DNA from: Baffinella frigidus
Lineage: Eukaryota > Cryptophyceae > Cryptomonadales > Baffinellaceae
DNA length: 13,436 bases
Reading direction: 5' to 3'
Assembly (NCBI GenBank): GCA_026770585.1
Contig: MU647098.1
Coordinates: 125,423-138,858 of the forward strand
Positions within the stretch are counted from its first letter, which is position 1. The number at the start of each line of letters is the position of its first letter. Below, piece by piece: positions 12,801 to 13,380 of the stretch. The notes under the pieces are model-generated. The model was not told the origin of the DNA. It did not search any database and saw nothing but the letters and a program-made list of their open reading frames with translations. The position numbers and the translations under genes were made by a program.

Positions 12801-13380
12801 CGCTACCCCCGCGATTGCGTTGAACCGGTTGTTGTACCTGTTCCATGCATCAAATATCAATTGCCAACTAGTCGAGCCCTGGTAATTATCAATGAGTCGA
12901 GCCCTAGTAATTAATTAGGAACGCGATTGCGTTGAACCGGTTGGTGTACCTTCACCCGGGAGCATGTTCAATGAAAATATCCCAGCAAACGGGATTATGA
13001 CCTTATACATTTAGTAAGGGGCCGAAGTAAATTTAGTTGGGGCCCTAATTAATCGTGGCACGTTTGGTTAGGGCCCTATTTAAATTTAGTAAGGGACCTG
13101 ATCAAGCTTTGTATACAACTCGTATGGCAAGGTGCGAGAGGAGTTGGTCACGAGCGCGTGTCCGAACGCTACCCCCGTGTTTGCGTTGAACCGGTTGTTG
13201 TACCTGTGCAGGGTGTAGGGTCGGGGATAAGGGTTTAGCGTTTAAGTTTAGATTTTAGGGGTTAGGGTTTAGGGGTTAGGGTTTAGGGTTTAGGGTCAAG
13301 GGGGGGGGGTATACACGCTAGCGCCAGCAGCCTCGTTTCCAAGGTCGAGAGAGAGGACCTTGTTCTTGCTCGAGAGCACC
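107..13380 (-). CDS. Split LRR-RI plus coiled-coil protein gene, 17 exons, open at both ends
   Basis: Proposed minus-strand gene model, exons in transcription order: 13380-13315, 12837-12717, 11576-11529, 10860-10720, 9820-9710, 8446-8313, 7452-7383, 6693-6613, 5961-5864, 4454-4379, 3072-2950, 2751-2695, 1836-1730, 1447-1375, 1029-968, 601-526, 169-107. I read every intron as GT...AG, and the split codons rejoin sensibly (GT|G, TG|G, CG|G, AA|A, CA|G; the rest are phase 0). The product starts inside LRR repeats of 28 residues (pattern NxxLxxLxLxxN...GA..LA.AL) and ends in a Glu/Lys/Arg/Ala-rich coiled coil. Neither initiator nor stop lies in the window. LRR-RI domains bind proteins and coiled coils oligomerise; the partner is unknown. 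Exon order is strongly supported for the LRR half by periodicity, and less so for the coil half, where phase is the only check. Whether the gene is expressed or a pseudogene cannot be decided here. Confidence 0.72.
242..357 (+). repeat. TG-rich and (TTTGGTG)n heptamer array in intron
   Basis: A G-rich stretch with GTGTGTGAG units and poly-G runs is followed by five or so TTTGGTG/TTTGGGG heptamers at about 307-345. The 7-bp spacing of the telomere repeat is kept while the unit sequence differs. It lies in the intron between exons 526-601 and 107-169. Confidence 0.8.
365..396 (-). pseudogene. Echo of the 3' end of exon 526-601
   Basis: Sense reading gives LEGARAGSLK followed by GT, nearly identical to the end of the intact exon (LEGARAGFLK|GT). 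The preceding exon part is gone or altered, so this is a partial duplicate of the exon end plus 5' splice site, placed downstream in the same intron. It could act as an alternative donor or be inert. Confidence 0.6.
526..601 (-). CDS. Coiled-coil exon 16
   Basis: 76 nt: one leading base plus 25 codons, ELERQTAEVHLKLRELEG then ARAGFLK. Leucines and charged residues suit a coiled coil. The acceptor is CTCTCAG at the end of a long CT tract (GA microsatellite on +); the donor is AAG|GTCCCA. The leading G completes a CAG codon with the exon at 968-1029. An alternative acceptor GGGAG|TTG four bases further in would give phase 0. Confidence 0.68.
613..668 (+). repeat. (GA)n microsatellite = sense polypyrimidine tract
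   Basis: Near-pure GAGAGA on +, reading CTCTCT in the sense direction and lying immediately upstream of the acceptor at 602-604. It would serve as an unusually long polypyrimidine tract. Confidence 0.85.
690..709 (-). pseudogene. Echo of the 5' end of exon 526-601
   Basis: An exact copy of the acceptor context (CACTCTCAG) followed by GGAGTTGGAG, diverging after about 12 nt. It lies upstream of the intact acceptor in the same intron, separated from it by the GA microsatellite. Confidence 0.6.
968..1029 (-). CDS. Coiled-coil exon 15
   Basis: 62 nt, 20 codons plus 2 nt; the sense protein reads DKNSRLSGLNTELSESR then SAI. Leu spacing and polar content fit the coiled coil. The acceptor is ACCACAG, the donor CCA|GTACTA. 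I accept it because it resolves the phase: exon 1375-1447 ends in phase 0, exon 526-601 needs two donated bases, and this exon supplies CA to make CA|G (Gln). Confidence 0.6.
1033..1192 (+). repeat. Degenerate TTTAGGG-like array
   Basis: Mixed TTTAGGG, TTTCGGG, TTTTGGG and TTAGGG units fill the 3' half of the intron between exons 1375-1447 and 968-1029. Same strand orientation as the array at 1-94. Confidence 0.9.
1197..1240 (-). pseudogene. Echo of the 3' end of exon 1375-1447
   Basis: Sense reading QIDETQADLDATVA then GTACTC, against QIDEAQADLDATVA|GTACTC in the intact exon. The donor and following bases are also copied. The 5' part is cut off where a dispersed repeat (1249-1363) begins. 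Confidence 0.75.
1249..1363 (+). mobile_element. Dispersed repeat D, copy 1
   Basis: About 115 bp beginning near GACCGACT and ending near GACAGAG, shared with 6488-6600, 11084-11197 (inverted) and 12407-12522. The interior contains a GGTACAAAYCSGTCAACT-like block and a GGGCTCACC/GGTGAGCCC fold-back, decayed in this copy. It sits about 11 nt from the donor of exon 1375-1447, between that exon and its echo. No protein is encoded; it is a short non-autonomous element. Confidence 0.65.
1375..1447 (-). CDS. Coiled-coil exon 14
   Basis: 73 nt: one leading base (A, completing AA|A = Lys) plus 24 codons, QAEDREALQGQIDEAQAD then LDATVA. Heptad-like with Glu/Asp/Gln at exposed positions. The acceptor is GTGGGCAG, the donor GCG|GTACTC. 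The preceding 282-nt intron is telomere-like repeat from end to end. Confidence 0.7.
1459..1725 (+). repeat. TTTAGGG array filling an entire intron
   Basis: Degenerate TTTAGGG/TTTGGGG units, with about nine perfect TTTAGGG copies near 1613-1677. The array occupies almost all of the intron 1448-1729; only about 10 nt at each end are non-repeat splice-site sequence. Confidence 0.92.
1730..1836 (-). CDS. Coiled-coil exon 13
   Basis: 107 nt, 35 codons plus AA. The sense protein starts TVEEAHKGLSQKKGERDK and ends LSELTEDLA, strongly amphipathic and charged. The acceptor is GGGGGCAG, the donor CTAA|GTCCGA. The AA joins the A of the next exon to make Lys. A decayed 5' copy lies at 1965-1997. Confidence 0.7.
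1965..1997 (-). pseudogene. Echo of the 5' end of exon 1730-1836
   Basis: After a GGGCAG acceptor the sense strand reads TVEEAHKGLSQNKG, one residue different from the intact exon, then diverges. It lies upstream of the real acceptor in the same intron. Confidence 0.75.
2046..2083 (+). repeat. Two tandem copies of a 19-20 bp unit
   Basis: GGCTGGCATTYGAGCCATT occurs twice in direct succession. Each unit also contains the inverted pair GGCT/AGCC. Confidence 0.8.
2184..2242 (+). repeat. (GGGTTGT)n heptamer array
   Basis: Eight nearly perfect GGGTTGT units in the intron between exons 2695-2751 and 1730-1836. The unit length and G3T2-3 skeleton match the telomere heptamer, but the array is homogeneous for a different variant. 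Confidence 0.95.
2297..2365 (+). repeat. Dispersed repeat E, copy 1
   Basis: Shares interspersed identity (CGTC..AGGCTCA, GACTTTT, CACTCATCTCC, then A-rich) with 9221-9290. Function unknown; the A-rich tail would fit a retroposed fragment, but that is speculative. The stretch 2366-2510 beyond it shows nothing recognisable. Confidence 0.4.
2511..2693 (+). repeat. GA-rich microsatellite with GT run
   Basis: GAGAGA/GGGAGA with a short (GT)n at about 2571-2583. In the sense strand it is CT-rich and follows the donor of exon 2695-2751 directly. Long apparent reading frames of Ser-Leu or Arg-Glu here are products of the repeat. Confidence 0.9.
2695..2751 (-). CDS. Coiled-coil exon 12
   Basis: 57 nt, 19 codons, phase 0: AESRIKVSEAQHRLSNCLQ. 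The acceptor is CAACCAG, the donor CAG|GTCTCT. It continues the charged helix in frame from exon 2950-3072. Confidence 0.66.
2766..2943 (+). repeat. Telomere-like array filling the intron 2752-2949
   Basis: TTTATGG, TTTAGGG, TATGGGG and TTTGGGG units, again keeping a 7-bp step. The 198-nt intron has almost no other sequence. Confidence 0.9.
2950..3072 (-). CDS. Coiled-coil exon 11
   Basis: 123 nt, 41 codons, phase 0 at both ends. Sense protein VLRRKEQKILECEFRIGR then AEEARSEAERVLREETQ and ALSEAQ, the clearest coiled-coil segment of the gene. The acceptor is GGAACGCAG, the donor CAG|GTCTGG. Two decayed copies of its 5' part lie in the upstream intron. Confidence 0.75.
3154..3204 (+). repeat. 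Near-perfect 23-bp inverted repeat, 5-nt loop
   Basis: Arms 3154-3176 and 3182-3204 pair with one mismatch around CCTCGGCACGGCCTAT; imperfect pairing extends into the flanking A/T bases. The arm resembles exon 2950-3072 (CCTCGGCCCGTCCTATACGG), so this looks like an inverted duplication inside an exon echo. Confidence 0.85.
3225..3262 (-). pseudogene. Echo of the 5' end of exon 2950-3072
   Basis: About 31 nt identical to the intact exon start (sense VLRRKEQKI) and its CAG acceptor. The exon part further on is interrupted by the hairpin at 3154-3204 and A-rich sequence. Confidence 0.75.
3262..3440 (+). repeat. GGGGATTAG-type octamer/nonamer array
   Basis: Repeated GGGGATTAG, GGGGATAAG and GGGGTTAG units. 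G-rich on +, like the heptamer arrays, but with a longer unit. Confidence 0.85.
3447..3474 (-). pseudogene. Second echo of the 5' end of exon 2950-3072
   Basis: GGACTTTCTGCTCCTTG followed by a diverged acceptor region matches the start of the intact exon with several changes. It is further from the intact exon and more decayed than the copy at 3225-3262. Confidence 0.55.
3509..3685 (+). repeat. G-rich degenerate GGGGATTAG array
   Basis: Continuation of the octamer-like family (GGGGATTGGGG, GGGGATGA, TTTAGGG), more decayed toward 3685. Confidence 0.75.
3730..3844. mobile_element. Fold-back element A, copy 1
   Basis: 115 bp. Terminal inverted repeats ATAATGCATTAAT/ATTAATACATTAT match at 12 of 13 positions. 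The interior shares TTACTACACA, TTTACTATCACTAGTA and TGTGCAGTAATTTT with the other A copies. AT-rich, non-coding, MITE-like. Confidence 0.7.
3917..4057. mobile_element. Fold-back element A, copy 2 (44-bp perfect stem)
   Basis: Arms 3929-3972 and 4001-4044 are perfect 44-bp inverted repeats around a 28-nt loop with the palindrome TACTAGTA. The ends TTATCCGGGG/CCCCGTATAA are imperfect terminal repeats. Perfect arms suggest recent origin or gene conversion. It lies in the intron between exons 4379-4454 and 2950-3072. Confidence 0.88.
4071..4150 (-). pseudogene. Echo of the donor end of exon 4379-4454
   Basis: GATCAAG|GTATCC is exactly the exon end and donor of 4379-4454. The sequence before it reads EVMGIVLEAMVQEVSEFL in one frame, unlike the intact exon, so only the last 13 or so bases are clearly homologous. 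It could also be an alternative exon. Confidence 0.4.
4261..4314 (-). pseudogene. Inverted duplicate of an exon-donor junction
   Basis: Arms 4275-4291 and 4298-4314 (17 bp, perfect, 6-nt loop) both carry the exon end CTCCGCCCAGATC; the loop holds the AAG|GTA donor bases. A further GCAAG|GTATCC lies at 4261-4270. Confidence 0.75.
4379..4454 (-). CDS. Linker exon 10, LRR to coiled coil
   Basis: 76 nt: one leading base plus 25 codons, VQRECSRKKTAAESQEPR then ALSAQIK. The acceptor is AACCAG, the donor AAG|GTATCC. The leading G completes CG|G (Arg) with the LRR exon 5864-5961. Composition shifts from LRR to charged helix here. A telomere-like array lies directly upstream of the acceptor. Confidence 0.62.
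4464..4568 (+). repeat. (TTTAGGG)n array
   Basis: About eight good TTTAGGG units, then GGGGTTAG variants, immediately upstream in sense of the acceptor of exon 4379-4454. Confidence 0.92.
4651..4722 (+). repeat. TTTAGTG/TGTAGTG-type short tandem repeats
   Basis: Units such as TTTTGTG, TTTAGTG and TGTAGTG with a 7-bp step, another heptamer variant block in the same orientation. Confidence 0.7.
4738..5660 (-). repeat. Tandem amplification of an LRR exon end (echoes of exon 5864-5961)
   Basis: Several irregular copies of about 65-190 bp contain a block whose best copies read in sense HMLDVRSNQVAHAVMLR followed by GT, as at 5578-5640 and 5264-5330. Other copies read VRSNQVAHAAMLR or are frameshifted. 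Between them lie shared pieces such as ATCCCTTGGTAGTCCGC and GTTCCCCGTAGGTCCCA. The set is the 3' end and donor of the adjacent exon repeated through the 5' two-thirds of its intron. Long plus-strand reading frames here are antisense to it. Confidence 0.7.
5750..5860 (+). repeat. (CT)n microsatellite, partly (CTCA)n
   Basis: CTCTCT with CACTCACT in the middle. In sense it is GAGAGA and follows directly from the GTGAGAG donor of exon 5864-5961, the opposite strand bias to the other GA/CT tracts. Confidence 0.9.
5864..5961 (-). CDS. LRR exon 9
   Basis: 98 nt, 32 codons plus CG: MGGMLLADMLESHGSLHM then LDVRSNQVAHAAML(R). It matches the LRR-RI pattern GAxxLAxxLxxNxxLxxLDVxxN. Joined to exon 6613-6693, the conserved Asn residues are 28 apart. 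The acceptor is ATTGCAG, the donor CG|GTGAGA, the only donor in the gene close to the classical GTRAG. Confidence 0.82.
5985..6095 (+). repeat. GTCAGC/GTCATCACC tandem repeats
   Basis: Hexamer (GTCAGC)n grading into 12-mers CACCGTGTCATC. A related stretch is at about 6181-6245. It lies in the intron between exons 6613-6693 and 5864-5961. Confidence 0.85.
6108..6163 (-). pseudogene. Echo of the 5' end of exon 5864-5961
   Basis: A CTGGCAG acceptor followed in sense by MGGMLLADMLESHGT, identical to the intact exon, then diverging (VIH...). It lies upstream of the intact acceptor. Confidence 0.78.
6296..6337 (-). pseudogene. Echo of the 3' end of exon 6613-6693 (donor lost)
   Basis: Sense VKHMRIFDNLLSE against LKHMRLFDNLISE. 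A stop codon lies just upstream in frame and the donor reads GAG|AT instead of GAG|GT, so it is dead. Confidence 0.72.
6413..6471 (-). pseudogene. Echo of the 3' end of exon 6613-6693
   Basis: Sense ELESNQTLKRMRLFDNLI then SK|GTTGCC, close to the intact exon with donor kept. The 5' part (GALAIIDA) is missing. Separated from the intact exon by dispersed repeat D copy 2. Confidence 0.75.
6488..6600 (+). mobile_element. Dispersed repeat D, copy 2
   Basis: Best-matching blocks: CCGACTATTCTCAAGTTGAC, GCGGTACAAA, GAGCGGGAAAGAGCCCGGGC, GACAGAG. It ends about 12 nt from the donor of exon 6613-6693, the same placement as copy 1 relative to its exon. Confidence 0.75.
6613..6693 (-). CDS. LRR exon 8
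   Basis: 81 nt, 27 codons, phase 0: GALAIIDALESNQTLKHM then RLFDNLISE. An almost ideal LRR-RI unit. The acceptor is CACCCCCAG, the donor GAG|GTTCTC. With the preceding exon ending NPLGDE, Asn-to-Asn spacing is exactly 28. Two 3' echoes follow in the intron. Confidence 0.84.
6699..6896 (+). repeat. (TTTGGGG)n then (TTTGGTG)n arrays
   Basis: About ten TTTGGGG units (6712-6787), a 30-nt interruption, then TTTGGTG units (6835-6870). Both are heptamers in the same orientation as TTTAGGG arrays and are in the intron upstream of exon 6613-6693. G-quadruplex potential is high. Confidence 0.93.
6974..7197 (+). repeat. (TTTGGGG)n, GTGTGGG and GGTTTTT arrays
   Basis: TTTGGGG units at about 6977-7057, then GTGTGGG (7050-7070), then GGTTTTT-type units (7075-7125), then mixed. 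The variant switches in blocks while the G-rich bias is kept. Confidence 0.93.
7231..7292 (-). pseudogene. Echo of the 3' end of exon 7383-7452
   Basis: Sense DNPLGDE followed by GTCGCT, matching DNPLGDE|GTTGCT of the intact exon; downstream intron bases (encoding VAVNIAG if read through) are also copied. The upstream part has diverged. Confidence 0.7.
7383..7452 (-). CDS. LRR exon 7
   Basis: 70 nt: one leading base (completing TG|G = Trp) plus 23 codons, ADTLWTNRALQSLVLND then NPLGDE. The acceptor is AACAACAG. Two donors are possible: GAG|GTTGCT (chosen, since it gives exact 28-residue LRR spacing into exon 6613-6693) or GGG|GTACGC at 7361, which adds VAVNIAG. Confidence 0.8.
7565..7618 (-). 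pseudogene. Echo of the 5' end of exon 7383-7452
   Basis: After an AAATCAG acceptor the sense strand reads ADTLWTNRALQSLV, identical to the intact exon, then breaks off into unrelated sequence. Confidence 0.78.
7732..7860. mobile_element. Inverted-repeat element B, copy 1
   Basis: 129 bp with terminal inverted repeats TTTCGGAACA/TGTTCCGAGA and subterminal CAGA.TCTG blocks. It shares its whole length with 9990-10123 in the opposite orientation. Non-coding, MITE-like. Confidence 0.85.
7868..7894 (-). pseudogene. Second echo of the 5' end of exon 7383-7452
   Basis: GTGCAG acceptor then sense ASTLWTNL. Only 27 nt of exon remain, ending 8 nt from element B; element C begins 17 nt beyond the acceptor side. 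A still shorter copy with the same acceptor lies at 8075-8087. Confidence 0.65.
7912..8052. mobile_element. Inverted-repeat element C with nested hairpin
   Basis: Ends TACCACCAACCCTCACA and its inverse match over 17 bp and continue imperfectly. A second stem, 7966-7979 with 7987-8000 (one mismatch, 7-nt loop), is nested at the centre. Terminal TA could be a TA target duplication as in Tc1/mariner-type MITEs. Single copy here. Confidence 0.8.
8175..8302 (+). repeat. (GGGTCAA)/(GGGCCAA)n heptamer array
   Basis: About four perfect GGGCCAA units between GGGTCAA units, with decayed TTTAGGG-like sequence on the left. It immediately follows in sense the donor of exon 8313-8446. Confidence 0.9.
8313..8446 (-). 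CDS. LRR exon 6
   Basis: 134 nt, 44 codons plus TG: ALDLAACDMRDRGAIALA, NALEANAGLVTC, NCSSNNLTEYGGLA(W). It spans most of two LRRs, with Cys in one Asn position as is common. Spacing is 28 both backward and forward. The acceptor is GGCTGACAG, the donor ATG|GTCTGT. Three 5' echoes lie upstream. Confidence 0.85.
8443..8481 (+). repeat. 39-nt exact direct repeat, copy 1
   Basis: Identical to 9003-9041. It covers the first bases of the exon, the acceptor and its upstream intron, so the duplication that made the echo at 8950-9006 included intron sequence. Confidence 0.9.
8560..8590 (-). pseudogene. Echo of the 5' end of exon 8313-8446 (7-nt deletion)
   Basis: ACCAG acceptor then sense ALDLA, followed by a deletion of about 7 nt that frameshifts into ATGCGCGACC. 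Dead copy. Confidence 0.65.
8619..8698 (-). pseudogene. Long echo of the 5' end of exon 8313-8446
   Basis: CTCTCAG acceptor then sense ALGLAACNMRD, an in-frame LPLP insertion, RGAIALANALEA, then TAA. The stop and lack of donor make it non-functional. A 170-nt CT tract lies just upstream of its acceptor. Confidence 0.82.
8702..8874 (+). repeat. GA/GGGAGA microsatellite
   Basis: GAGT, GAGA and about ten GGGAGA hexamers. In sense it is a polypyrimidine tract ending in CACTCTCAG, the acceptor of the echo at 8619-8698. Confidence 0.92.
8950..9006 (-). pseudogene. Diverged echo of the 5' end of exon 8313-8446
   Basis: GGCTGACAG acceptor then sense AQDLVACEMP, a small insertion, RDRGA. More diverged in the exon than in the flanking intron. 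Confidence 0.65.
9003..9041 (+). repeat. 39-nt exact direct repeat, copy 2
   Basis: Identical to 8443-8481. The following sequence is a CAGTCAGCYRCCAACC-type tandem repeat also seen at 8470-8560. Confidence 0.9.
9221..9290 (+). repeat. Dispersed repeat E, copy 2
   Basis: Partner of 2297-2365: CGTCATAATGCTCATAGACTTTTTGATCACTCATCTCC aligns with gaps, then an A/G-rich tail with AATAAAG. Same orientation. Confidence 0.4.
9425..9465 (-). pseudogene. Short echo of the 3' end of exon 9710-9820
   Basis: Sense DMLRNTSLQ|GTTC, same donor and following CTTGCTCTGCCTCA as the intact junction. Confidence 0.68.
9560..9612 (-). pseudogene. Echo of the 3' end of exon 9710-9820
   Basis: Sense SGTSSLAAAMLRNTSLQ then GTTCTC, nearly identical to the intact exon end. 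The upstream part is replaced. It lies downstream of the intact donor. Confidence 0.78.
9710..9820 (-). CDS. LRR exon 5
   Basis: 111 nt, 37 codons, phase 0: ALAANTTLTSLSLSHNRI, GPGGTSSLAAAMLRNTSLQ. A textbook LRR-RI unit. The acceptor is GGCGGCAG, the donor CAG|GTTCTT. Asn spacing is 28 from the previous exon (LDLSYN) and 28 to LDLAAC in the next. Three 5' echoes and two 3' echoes flank it. Confidence 0.87.
9852..9897 (+). repeat. (GA)n microsatellite
   Basis: GAGAGA on +, a polypyrimidine tract in sense upstream of the acceptor of exon 9710-9820. It separates the intact exon from its nearest echo. Confidence 0.88.
9904..9957 (-). pseudogene. Echo of the 5' end of exon 9710-9820
   Basis: GGCGGCAG acceptor then sense ALAANTSLTSLSLSHNRIS, one substitution from the intact exon, then CT-rich sequence. 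Confidence 0.8.
9990..10123. mobile_element. Inverted-repeat element B, copy 2 (opposite orientation)
   Basis: 134 bp, ends TTTCGGAACA/TGTTCCGAAA, internal GCATACAATGATGCTAT and AAGATAAGGGTGTA shared with copy 1 after reverse complement. It sits between two echoes of the same exon. Confidence 0.87.
10160..10214 (-). pseudogene. Second echo of the 5' end of exon 9710-9820
   Basis: GGGCAG acceptor then sense ALAANTSLTSLSVSRNPIS, then diverged. Confidence 0.72.
10302..10511 (-). pseudogene. Third echo of exon 9710-9820, split by element A
   Basis: Sense ALVANT at 10511-10494, a stop-containing stretch, then the 140-bp fold-back element, then PSLSHSRNS at 10338-10303. Both halves match ALAANTSLTSLSLSHNR, so the element interrupts the copy. 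Confidence 0.68.
10344..10483. mobile_element. Fold-back element A, copy 3
   Basis: 140 bp, ends TTATCCGGGGAAACC/GGTTTCCTTGGATAA. The outer 20 or so bases are close to copy 2 and the core TTACTAGTAAT is retained. Arms are imperfect, so it is older than copy 2. Confidence 0.82.
10606..10653 (+). repeat. TTCnnGAAnn tandem array
   Basis: Nine alternating 5-bp units (TTC, GAA), one with a substitution. This is identical in form to a heat-shock element, but it lies inside an intron and may be only a 10-bp microsatellite (TTCCAGAAGC). Confidence 0.7.
10720..10860 (-). CDS. LRR exon 4
   Basis: 141 nt, 47 codons, phase 0: VLKLGSNGLGTGGCVMAL, QGLSQNHSLQTLDLSYN, GGGPEVGVVAGR. It contains one complete LRR plus parts of neighbours. 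The acceptor is TGTCGGCAG, the donor CGG|GTCCCC. The join to exon 9710-9820 gives exact 28-residue spacing. Confidence 0.86.
10888..10953. mobile_element. Fold-back element A, copy 4 (half)
   Basis: Matches the left half and centre of copy 1 (TTAAT..CTTTCCTG, CACTACGC, TTTACTATTACTTGTA). The right arm is missing where the LRR echo at 10962 begins. Confidence 0.65.
10962..10992 (-). pseudogene. Echo of the 5' end of exon 10720-10860
   Basis: CAACAG acceptor then sense VLKLGSNGLG, identical to the intact exon, cut off by the half element A. Confidence 0.78.
11084..11197 (-). mobile_element. Dispersed repeat D, copy 3 (inverted)
   Basis: Reverse complement of copies 1, 2 and 4: GACCGACTATTC, AGTTGACATG, GCGGTACAA, CAACTTTGGAGCGGGAAAGA and a CCCACCAATTGGTGAGCCC fold-back. 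The best-preserved internal sequence of the family. Confidence 0.75.
11236..11279 (-). pseudogene. Echo of the 3' end of exon 11529-11576
   Basis: Sense AAIKTALIVNSTLK|GTCTTC, nearly identical to the intact exon end with donor. It could be a usable alternative donor. Confidence 0.72.
11398..11439 (-). pseudogene. Second echo of the 3' end of exon 11529-11576
   Basis: Sense PAIKTVLIVNSTLK|GTCTTA. Same junction, a few substitutions. Confidence 0.72.
11529..11576 (-). CDS. LRR exon 3
   Basis: 48 nt, 16 codons, phase 0: AAAAIKTALIVNSTLK. An upstream acceptor at 11595-11597 would add ADTESQ (exon to 11594). The donor is AAG|GTCCTC. NSTLK joins VLKLGSN to restore NxxLxxLxLxxN. Spacing back to the previous exon is 32 (or 38 with the long form) rather than 28, so the exact 5' edge is uncertain. 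Confidence 0.72.
11606..11672 (+). repeat. TTGTCAACTTAAGCACC tandem repeat, 3 copies
   Basis: Three units of about 20-21 bp directly upstream in sense of the acceptor of exon 11529-11576. In sense each contains GCTTAAGTTGAC, which could include branch-point-like TTAAG; inference only. Confidence 0.8.
11690..12050. other. Intron stretch without recognisable gene
   Basis: No LRR or coiled-coil homology seen on either strand. It contains two copies of a CCTACSGTAGG palindrome (11811-11821, 12019-12029), CCTAGG-rich sequence, and AGTCCGCTGTGTGG shared with about 5040 and 5230. Confidence 0.6.
12065..12226 (-). pseudogene. Echo of the 3' end of exon 12717-12837, split by a hairpin
   Basis: Sense SLGLVG at 12226-12206, then the insertion, then VFGFGKSQDEQ|GTCCTA at 12098-12065. 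The intact exon reads LGLVGVGFGKNQDEQ, so the fold-back lies within the copied LRR. Confidence 0.78.
12114..12206. mobile_element. Perfect 35-bp fold-back, 23-nt loop
   Basis: Arms 12114-12148 and 12172-12206 are perfect inverted repeats of alternating CCTACGGTAGG/CCTAGGGGCCC motifs. It occupies the interior of the LRR echo. A small transposable fold-back or an extruded palindrome are both possible. Confidence 0.88.
12407..12522 (+). mobile_element. Dispersed repeat D, copy 4
   Basis: GACCGACTATTCTCAAGTTG, GCGGTACAGACCCGTCAACT, then a perfect 10-bp hairpin CGGGCTCACC/GGTGAGCCCG with 5-nt loop (12481-12505), ending GACTGAGACAGAG. Confidence 0.78.
12567..12695. mobile_element. Fold-back element A, copy 5
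   Basis: 129 bp, ends GGAAACGGTTTTAATTA and its inverse; core TTTTACTAGTAATATTA and GTGTAGTAATTTTCA as in copies 2 and 3. It begins about 22 nt after the donor of exon 12717-12837. Confidence 0.8.
12717..12837 (-). CDS. LRR exon 2
   Basis: 121 nt: one leading base plus 40 codons, YNNRFNAIAGVAFGHALV, TNSSLTHLGLVGVGF, GKNQDEQ. LRR-RI pattern GvaFGhALvtNssLthLgL. The acceptor is GGAACAG, the donor CAG|GTCCTA. Two 5' echoes lie upstream, one 3' echo downstream. Confidence 0.83.
12870..12914 (+). repeat. Two tandem copies of AGTCGAGCCCTRGTAATTA
   Basis: A 19-bp unit repeated with a 7-nt spacer in the intron upstream of exon 12717-12837. Confidence 0.8.
12918..12949 (-). pseudogene. Short echo of the 5' end of exon 12717-12837
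   Basis: Sense YTNRFNAIA after a GTGAAG (not CAG) acceptor, then AT-rich sequence. Confidence 0.65.
13003..13098 (+). repeat. Four AT-rich units ending in GGGRCC
   Basis: ATTTAGTAAGGGGCC, ATTTAGTTGGGGCCC, TTTGGTTAGGGCCC and ATTTAGTAAGGGACC, spaced about 25 bp apart. Confidence 0.75.
13131..13203 (-). pseudogene. Long echo of the 5' end of exon 12717-12837
   Basis: GCACAG acceptor then sense YNNRFNANTGVAFGHALV and TNSS, two substitutions from the intact exon, then diverged (RTL). Confidence 0.8.
13210..13300 (+). repeat. Degenerate TTTAGGG array
   Basis: TTTAGGG and GGGGTTAG units in the same orientation as all other arrays, just after in sense the donor of exon 13315-13380. Confidence 0.9.
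13315..13380 (-). CDS. LRR exon 1 (most 5' seen)
   Basis: 66 nt: one leading base, 21 codons (VLSSKNKVLSLDLGNEAA then GAS) and GT. The acceptor is CCGTAG (the only TAG), the donor CGT|GTATAC; another donor at 13316 gives phase 0. GT|G makes Val with the next exon, but LRR spacing across this join is 9-10 residues too long, so an exon may be missing or the edges are off. Confidence 0.5.

Noticed and set aside
12838-13314. Missing LRR exon between exons 13315-13380 and 12717-12837
   Set aside because: LRR spacing hints at one, but I found no LRR-like sequence in the interval other than echoes of exon 12717-12837.
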